Source: Desulfobacterales bacterium (GTDB taxonomy: Bacteria; Desulfobacterota; Desulfobacteria; Desulfobacterales; JAAELO01). From it: 64,000 nucleotides of DNA. Positions 10,672-20,400 of this stretch are shown here, piece by piece. The stretch covers positions 1-64,000 of the forward strand of contig JAAELO010000494.1 in the NCBI GenBank assembly GCA_024226555.1, in the 5' to 3' direction. A model generated the notes under the pieces. It saw nothing but the letters and a program-made list of their open reading frames with translations, did no database searches and was not told where the DNA came from. Numbering within the stretch: the stretch's first letter is position 1; each line of letters opens with the position of its first letter. The position numbers and the translations under genes were made by a program.

Positions 10672-11445
10672 TGGGATGAAAAATGAATAATCAATTAAAA
10701 CTTTTACATAAACAAATAACAGAAAAAAAAATAAATTTGGATGATGCTGCTAAAAAATATATGTTGTTAGCAACTAAAATGAAAAACAACAAGAATATTT
10801 CATTTAGTTCAAAAGATAAACATTATTTAACAGCAGAGTTTAATAGAAAAGATGATACACACATTTTACGAGATATTCAGTTTTATTTAAAACAAAATTT
10901 ATCGAAATTACTGAATATTGATATTGAAGATATCGATGTTGTAACTAATATAAATGAATATACTGAAGATATAGTAAAATTAACTGAATTTATAAGTATA
11001 ATTAACAAAGAATATAATCTGAATCTTAGTGTTATTAGTTTTAATGAATACCAATCCATAGAAACTTTCACTGAATATTTGGTTGAAAAATATAAAGAAA
11101 AACTTACACAACAACTAGAAGTTAAAAATAAAAAAGAATCTACCTTAAAAGAAGAAACGAAATCACTCCCTGAGATGGAAAACGATCAGTTTAAAGAAAA
11201 GGCAATAAATTATTTTAAAAAACTTCTGTCATCAGTTATTAAGCTCCCAGCTAACCGTATTGATGCTGGTGCTCCTATGGAAAAATACGGCATAGATTCG
11301 ATAATGGTAATGCAATTAACCAGTCAGTTGGAGAAATCATTCGGTTCTTTATCCAAGACCTTATTTTTCGAATATACAAACATAGAAGAATTAACAGGAT
11401 ATTTTATCAAATCGTATCGTAATCAGTTGATAAAGTTATTAGGGA
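6571..11445 (+). other. PKS module 2, split: KS2-DH-KR on protein 1, ACP on protein 2
   Basis: KS2 is complete (VDTACSSS at 7057, HGTGT, NIGH). In DH the motif HxxxGxxxxP reads HVFNDQRILP: the glycine is aspartate (codon 8506), while His 8494, Pro 8521 and DSALQ are kept. KR has GGAGGLG at about 9844. The only active ACP that can serve this module is in protein 2 at 11178-11445 (Ser 11298), so the intermediate must be handled across the docking interface. Confidence 0.85.
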
Positions 11446-14400
11446 CCGAAGAGAATGATCAAACATCAATTCAGAATCCAAAAAATTATGTAAATTCATC
11501 AATGCCAGTAAGTACTCTTGTGAGCACTCGCAAACGATCACGATTTGTGTCCATGAGCAGAAATTCTGTAAAAGAAAAAGAACTCAGTTCTCTGGATATA
11601 GCTGTTATAGGAGTATCGGGACAGTATCCTAAGGCGAGGAATGTTCAAGAGTATTGGAAAAACTTAAAAAATGGAAAAGATTGTATCACGGAAATACCTG
11701 AAGAGCGTTGGGATTACAAACTATTCTTTGATGAGGATAAAAACAAGTTTGGAAAGACATACTCCAAATGGGGCGGATTCATAGATGGAGTTGATGAATT
11801 TGATCCATTATTTTTTAATATATCACCACGGGAAGCCGAGTTTATTGACCCACAGGAGAGATTGTTTTTAGAATGTGTATTTGCAACAATTGAGGATGCG
11901 GGATATACACGAAAATCGTTAAGTATTGATCATGGATTCAACTCAGGATGTAGCGTTGGAGTATATGTCGGAGTTATGTACGAAGAGTATCAGCTTTACG
12001 GAGCTCAGGGACAAATCCAGGGAATGCCTTTTGCACTTTCTGGAAGTTCGTCATCTATAGCCAATCGTGTATCATATTTTTGTAATTTTCATGGACCGAG
12101 TATGGCAGTTGATACAATGTGTTCATCATCATTGACGGCAATACATCTTGCCTGTCAAAGTATACAGCAGAACGGATGCGAACTGGCAATAGCAGGCGGA
12201 GTTAATGTATCAATACATCCAAATAAATACCTGATGCTGTCACAGGGGAAGTTCGCATCAAGCAAGGGCCGATGCGAGAGTTTTGGAGATGGTGGAGATG
12301 GTTACGTACCTGGAGAGGGTGTTGGGGCAGTGTTGCTGAAGCCATTGAGTAAAGCTATTGATGATGGTGATCATATATATGGAATCATCAAAGCAACTGC
12401 AATAAATCATGGGGGTAAGACCAACGGATACTCGGTACCAAACCCCAATGCGCAAGTTGGAGTAATTGGGCAGGCATTTAAGGATGCTGGGATTGATGCA
12501 AAGACGATAAGCTACATTGAAGCACACGGTACAGGGACGTCCCTTGGTGATCCTATTGAAATAGCAGGATTAACTAAAGCCTTTGAACAGGATACTACAG
12601 AGAAACAGTTTTGTTCTATTGGATCTGCAAAGTCGAACATAGGACATTGTGAGAGTGCTGCTGGAATTGCAGGAATAACAAAGATATTGCTGCAGCTTAA
12701 GAATGGTCAAATTGCACCGTCACTTCATTCAAAGAGTTTGAATCCAAATATTGATTTTAGTAAAACACCATTTGTAGTTCAACAGGAACTCACTGAATGG
12801 AAACGACCTGTTATTGATGACCATGAAATGCCTCGTCGTGCAGGTGTATCAGCTTTCGGAGCTGGTGGATCAAATGCTCATGTAGTGATTGAGGAATATA
12901 TATCAAAAGAGGTATCTCCTTTTAAGATTGCAATTACCAGTAATAGCCCTGCTATAATTATACTTTCTGCTAAGAACGAAGAGCGCTTGAAGGAGCTGGC
13001 GAAGCAACTGCTTGAAGCTATATCCATTAGAGAATTCTCTGATAAAAATCTTTCTGATATAGCGTACACACTTCAGGTTGGAAGAGAGGCTATGGAAGAG
13101 CGCCTTGGTATGAGTGTGGTAAGTATAAAAGAACTTGAAGAAAAACTTATTGGATTTATGGATGGAAGTGATGATATTGAAGATATATATCGAGGTAAGG
13201 TTAAAGGGAATAAAGATGCATTGTCTGTTTTTGCGGCTGATGAAGAATTACAGGAAGCAATTGAGAAATGGATTAAAAGAAAAAAATATACAAAACTATT
13301 AGACCTATGGGTTAAAGGCCTTATTTTTGACTGGAATAAACTATATGGTGATACAAAACCCAGGCGTATCAGTTTGCCGACTTATCCATTTGCTCGTGAG
13401 AAATTTTGGATTCCTGAGAATACAACAATAGCAGATAATATGTCAGGTTCTGGAATTGCGTCATTTCTTCACCCATTGCTACATCAAAACACATCAAATA
13501 TTTCTGAGCAAAAGTTTAGTTCAACATTTACCGGAGAAGAATTTTTCCTTTCCGACCATGTAGTAAAGGGACATCGAATATTCCCTGGAATCGCATGTCT
13601 TGAGATGGCTCGTGCGGCAATAGAGGCGTCAACAGAAGCTTTGGAAAATAGCAACGTCAGAGTTCGACTTAAAAATGTAGTTTGGGGTAAGCCTATTGCA
13701 ATGGGAGACGAAAAAGCACAGGTACACATCGGATTGTTTCCTGAAAACAATGGAGAGATAGCCTATGAAATCTACAGCGATTCAGGAGAAGAAGATGTAG
13801 CAGTATACAATCAGGGAAAAGCAGTATTGTATATAACTGAGGATACTACAACATTAGATATTAAAGCAATACAGGAAGAGTGTAATCAAACAGTTTTATC
13901 TTCCGCCCAATGTTATGAAACATTCAAAGCGATAGGATTAGAATACGGTCCAGCCCATCAGGGAATAGAAAAAATATATGTGGGAGAGAATCAGATACTT
14001 TCAAAGCTTGTTTTACCCCCCACAGTTTTAAATACAAAAGATCAGTATATGTTGCATCCAGGTATGCTTGATTCAACACTTCAGTCATCAATAGGATTTA
14101 TGCAGGGGTCTGTTGATACAAAGACTACAGAGCAATGCAAGCTTGCTCTTCCATCTTCCTTGCAGGAGCTGGAAATATTAAGTAATTGTACAGCTAACAT
14201 GTGGTCATGGATTAGATACAGCAATGGAAGTAAACCGAACGACAAGATTCAGAAATTCGATATAGATTTGTGCGATGAAAATGGAGATGTTTGCGCGCGA
14301 CTGAAAGGATTTTCATCAAAAGTACTGGAAGGTGAAATTGAGTTGTCAGAATCATCTCCATCTATCGGAACATTGATGTTTGAGCCACAATGGCAAGCAC

Positions 14401-17400
14401 AGGAAATTTCAATGGTCATTGAATCAGTGAAGTATTCAGAGCATCTTGTAATACTCTGTGAACCAAAAGATGTTGCACTTAAAAGCATTGAAAAGAACAT
14501 GAAAGATATTCACCTGCATGTTATGCACTCAAAAGAAAAAGGTATTACTAAAAGATTTCAAGAATACTCTCTTCAGATATTTGAGGAGATACAAAGAATC
14601 ATCAAAGAAAAACCGAGTGGAAGAGTATTTATTCAGGTTGTTATTTCTCATGGAAATAAGGAAAAACTTTTCTTCGGACTATCTGGACTCTTAAAGACAG
14701 CAGAACTGGAAAATCCAAAGATCACAGGACAGGTCATTGAACTCGATAATTCGGAAGAGATCGTAAAAATATTGCAGGAGAATATTCGAACTCCCTATGA
14801 CGTACAAATTAAATACGAAAATGGGAAGAGATATGCAAAAAAATTTGTGGAGGTTAATTCTTCTGAAGAAATAAATATTCCGTGGAATGATAAAGGAGTT
14901 TATCTGATCACTGGGGGAGCAGGTGGTCTTGGTCAAATATTTGCGAAAGAAATACTTGCAAAAGTAAAAGATACCACATTGATTCTTACCGGACGATCAG
15001 AATTAGATAAAGATAAGCGAGCCCGTTTAAAGGAACTGGAGTCATTAGGAGCAAGGATAGATTACAGACAGGTTGATGTAACAAATAAAGAATCTGTAAT
15101 TAATTTAATTCAAAACATTCTGGAAAAGTTTAAAAAGCTTGATGGCATCATACATAGTGCAGGAATCATTCGGGATAACTTCATTTTTAAAAAAAACAGA
15201 GAAGAGTTCGAGAAGGTATTGGCACCCAAAGTAACAGGACTTGTAAATCTTGATGAAGCAAGCAAAAAAATACCCCTCGATTTCTTTATTTTCTTTTCAT
15301 CCATAGCTGGAGGCATGGGCAACATAGGTCAGGCAGATTATGCCTGCGCCAACGCCTTTATGGACGAGTATTCGGGATATAGGAACAACCTCGTATCATC
15401 AAATGTTCGATATGGAAAGACTCTGTCGATCAATTGGCCTTTGTGGAAAGATGGAGGAATGAGCGTTGATAAAGAAACAGAAAAGATTCTGATGCAAAGT
15501 ATGGGAATGATTCCTATGCAGACATTAAACGGGATTCAATTATTTTATACAGGTTTAATATCTGACCATAACCAGTTAATGGTTACAGAGGGAAAGATTC
15601 GAAGGATGCGTGAACGTATGTTTAACGTATCATCGAAGATTTATACAGATCAAACCAATCCATTCCCAGAAGTAGATTTAAAGCTGCTTAAAGAAAAGAT
15701 AGTACACAAAATTAAGGTTTTATTTGGAAGGATTACCAAGATAAATGTCTCGCAAATAGATATTGAAGAACCATTAGAATCCTATGGTATTGATTCTGTT
15801 ATGATAAGCATGCTTGATCAAAAATTAGAGGATATATTTTCCGGACTTTCAAAAACACTGTTTTTTGAATATCAGACATTAGAAGCACTATCTGAATATT
15901 TTATATCAGACCATAAGCATGAATGTGTTAAATGGACAGGGCTTGGAGGAGAAACATTTAATCTGTCCAGAAAATCTACAGAAAAAAAATATGATGTAAG
16001 TGAATTCCCAGTACTTGTGCCATTAAAAGCAGGTAAGAAAATTGGCCGCAATTTTACAGCAACAGCATCATATGGGAAAAGGGAGCCAATTGCTATAATC
16101 GCTATAAGCGGATGTTTTCCCCAGGCGAAAACGCTGAATGAATATTGGGAAAATTTAAAAGCAGGCAAAGATTGCATAACAGAAATACCAAAAGAGCGCT
16201 GGTCACTGGATGGATTTTATCATTCAGACCAGAAAGAAGCTACAGAAAAGTGGAAGAGCTATAGTAAATGGGGTGGTTTTATAGAAGAATTTTCTGAATT
16301 TGATCCACTCTTTTTCAATATGTCTCCAAGGGAATCTATGAATATAGACCCTCAGGAAAGGTTGTTTATAAAGTCCTGTTGGGAGGTTCTGGAGGATGCG
16401 GGCTACACCCGGGATCAACTAACTAAGCAGTTTAATAACAGAGTAGGAGTTTTCGCAGGAATCACTAAAACAGGGTTTGATTTGTACGGCCCTGATTTAT
16501 GGAAACAGGGGGAGGATGTGTATCCTCGCACATCATTCAGCTCATTAGCAAATAGGGTTTCATATCTATTAAATTTGCATGGTCCGAGCATGCCTGTTGA
16601 TACTATGTGTTCAGCATCATTAACAGCAATCCATGAGGCATGTGAACATCTTCACATGGGAGAGTGTGAGATGGCGATAGCAGGGGGCGTTAACCTTTAT
16701 CTTCATCCATCAAGTTATTTTTTGTTATGTTCACAACAAATGTTATCAACAGACGGTAAATGCAAGAGTTTTGGGCTTGGGGGTAACGGGTTTGTGCCAG
16801 GAGAAGGAGTGGGGACCGTTTTGCTGAAGTGCCTAACCCAGGCACAAAAGGATAAGGATAATATATATGCAGTAATTCGCGGGAGTGGTATCAACCATGG
16901 CGGGAAGACAAATGGTTATACAGTTCCTAATCCAAAAGCACAGACAGAATTAATCAGGACGACAATAGAAAAGGCAGGAGTTGATGCGAGGTCAATCAGT
17001 TATATAGAGGCCCATGGCACAGGGACATCACTTGGTGATCCCATTGAAATTACCGGGTTAACAAAAGCCTTTGAACAGGATACCACAGATAAGCAGTTTT
17101 GTACTATAGGATCTGTAAAGTCAAATATAGGCCATTGTGAGAGTGCAGCTGGGATTGCAGGTGTCGCAAAAGTAGTACTGCAATTAAAGAATCAGAAGTT
17201 AGTTCCGTCACTGCATTCAAAAACTCTGAATCCAAATATTGATTTTAGTAAAACACCATTTGTAGTTCAGCAGGAACTCACTGAATGGAAACGACCTGTT
17301 ATTAATGGTCATGAAGTAGCGCGGTGTGCAGGGATATCATCTTTTGGAGCTGGCGGATCAAATGCTCATCTTGTGATAGAGGAATATATATCAAAAAAAG

Positions 17401-20400
17401 AATCTTCTTCTCAGATTGTAATTTCGGATAATAACCCTGCAATAATTGTACTTTCAACAAAGAATGAAGAAAGTTTGAAAGCCCAGGCGAAGCAATTGCT
17501 GGAAGCCATTGCAAATAGAGAATTTCCTGACGCAAGTTTACCTGATATAGCGTATACACTTCAGGTTGGAAGAGAGGCCATGGGAGAGCGTCTTGCATTA
17601 AGTGTAGTAAGTATAAAAGAACTTGAAGAAAAGTTAAATGGATTTCTGGAAAATCGTGATGATATTGAGGGTCTATATCGTGGTCAGGTTAAGAGCAATA
17701 AAGATGCATTGTCTGTTTTTGCAGCTGATGAAGATATGGGTAATATAATAGATGTCTGGATAGCAAAAAGAAAATATCCAAAACTACTAAACCTGTGGGT
17801 TAAAGGACTTATTTTTGATTGGAAGAAACTGTATGGTGATGAAGTACCTAACCGTATTAGTTTGCCCACTTATCCATTTGCTCGCGAGAGATATTGGATC
17901 CCTGAGAATACAACAAGTACAGATAATATGGTCGGTACAGGTGTTGCTTCATTTCTCCACCCCTTATTGCACCAAAACACATCGAATCTGTCTGAACAAA
18001 AGTTTAGTTCAACATTTACCGGAGAAGAATTTTTCCTTTCCGGTCATGTAGTAAAGGGGCAACGAATATTGCCTGGGGTAGCATATCTTGAGTTGGCACG
18101 TACAGCAGTTGAGTATGCAACAGAAACATTGAGAGAAGGCGATACTTGTATTTTGCTCAAAAACGTAGTTTGGCTTCACCCTATTGCAGTGGGAGACGAA
18201 AAAGTTCAAGTACATATTAGATTACTTCCTGAAGACAATGGTGAGATAGCCTATGAAATCTACTGCAACTCCGGAGAAGGTGACGTTACAGTTTATAACC
18301 AGGGAAAAGCCCTGTTGTGTGCACCTACGAATATTGCCAAATTAGATATTAAAAAAATACAGAAAGAGTGTAATCAAAGAATTTTATCTTCTACTCAATG
18401 TTATGAAGCATTTAAAGCGATAGGGCTGGAATATGGCCCAGGCCATAAAGGAATAAAAAATATATATGTTGGAGAGAATCAGGTAATTTCAGAGCTTACT
18501 CTACCATCAATAGTTTCAGATACTAAAGATCAATATGTTCTGCATCCAGGCATGCTTGATTCTGCACTTCAGTCATCAATAGGATTTATACTGGGTTCTG
18601 TTGATAAAGAGAATGCCGCTCAAGTCAAACCTGCGCTTCCATTTGCTTTACAGGAACTTGAAATATTAAGCAATTGTACCACCAACATGTGGGCATGGAT
18701 TAGATACAGCAATGGAAGTAAATCGGACGATAAGATTCAAAAAATCGATATAGATTTGTGTGATGAGAATGGAAAAATTTGCGCGCAACTGAAAGGATTT
18801 TCATCAAGAATATTGGAAGGTGAAGTTGAATTGTCAGAATCATCAACAGCTATGGGAACATTGATTTTAGAGTCAAAGTGGAAAGAGCAGGAAGTTTCAA
18901 TAGATATTGAAGCAGTTGAGTATTCAGAGCACCTTGTACTCTGTATCCCGAAAGATATTGCACTTGAAAACATTGAAAAAGACATGAAAGATGTTAACCT
19001 GCTTGTTATGCACTCAAAAGAAAAAGGTATTACTGATAGATTTAAAGAATACTCACTTCAGATATTTGAGGAGATACAAAGAATCATCAAAGAAAAACCA
19101 AGTGGAAGAGTATTTATTCAGGTTGTGATTTCTAACGAAAATGAAGAAAAACTTTTTTGTGGGCTATCGGGGCTTTTAAAGACAGCGGAACTTGAAAATC
19201 CAAAGATCACAGGACAGATCATTGAGCTTGATAACCCTGAAGAAATAGTGAAAATATTGATAGAGAATCTTCGAACTCCATATGACAGGTACATTAAATA
19301 CGAAAATGGGAAGAGATATACATCAAGCTTTGTTGAGGTTGAATATTCTGAAGAAGTAAACATTCCGTGGAAGGAAAAAGGAATATACCTAATCACAGGA
19401 GGTTTAGGGGGGCTTGGGCAAATATTTGCAAAAGAAATACTTGCGAAAGTAAAAAATACTACATTGATTCTAACCGGTCGATCAGAGTTAAATGAAGATA
19501 AGCGAGCCCAATTAAAGACATTGGAGTCATTGGGAGCAAGGATTGACTACAGACAGGTTGATGTAACGAATAAAGGATCTGTAAATGATTTAATGCAAAG
19601 CATACAGGAAGAGTTTGGAAAGCTTAATGGTATCATACATAGTGCAGGAATAATTCGAGATAACTTCATTCTGAAAAAAAACAGAGAAGAGTTCAAGGAG
19701 GTATTGGCACCGAAAGTAAAAGGTCTTGTAAATCTTGATGAGGCAAGCAAAAATATGCCCCTGGATTTCTTTGTTTTATTTTCTTCGGTAGCTGGAAGTA
19801 TGGGTAACATGGGCCAAGCCGATTATGCTTGCGGTAATGCCTTCATGGACGCTTATGCCGAATATCGGAACACTCTCTTATCATCAAATGTTCGACATGG
19901 AAAAACACTATCGATCAATTGGCCTTTGTGGAAAAATGGAGGAATGAGCGTTGATAAAGCAACAGAAAATATGATGCAAAGTATGGGGATTATACCCATG
20001 CATACTAAGAGTGGCATCAATGCTTTGTATCATAGTTTTTCATCAGGTAGAGAGCATGTTGTTGTAATGGAAGGAAATGTCGATCTTATAAAGGAAAAGC
20101 AGCTTTTGATAAGAAAAGCAAAACCAATGAGTATTACTACATCATCTAAAATTAAACTCTCTGAAAAAGCCAGCATATCAGGTAATTCTTTTCAAGAACA
20201 TGTTGTAGATTTTATAAAAAATATATTATCAGATGCAATAAAGTTATCACCTGAAAGGATTCAATTAGAAACACCTTTTGAAAAATACGGGGTTGATTCT
20301 ATTATACAATTAAATATTATAAGAGAGTTGGAGAAGGTAACAGGAGAGGTTTCTAAAACACTTTTATTTGAATATAGCACTGTTCAGGAATTGGCAGATT

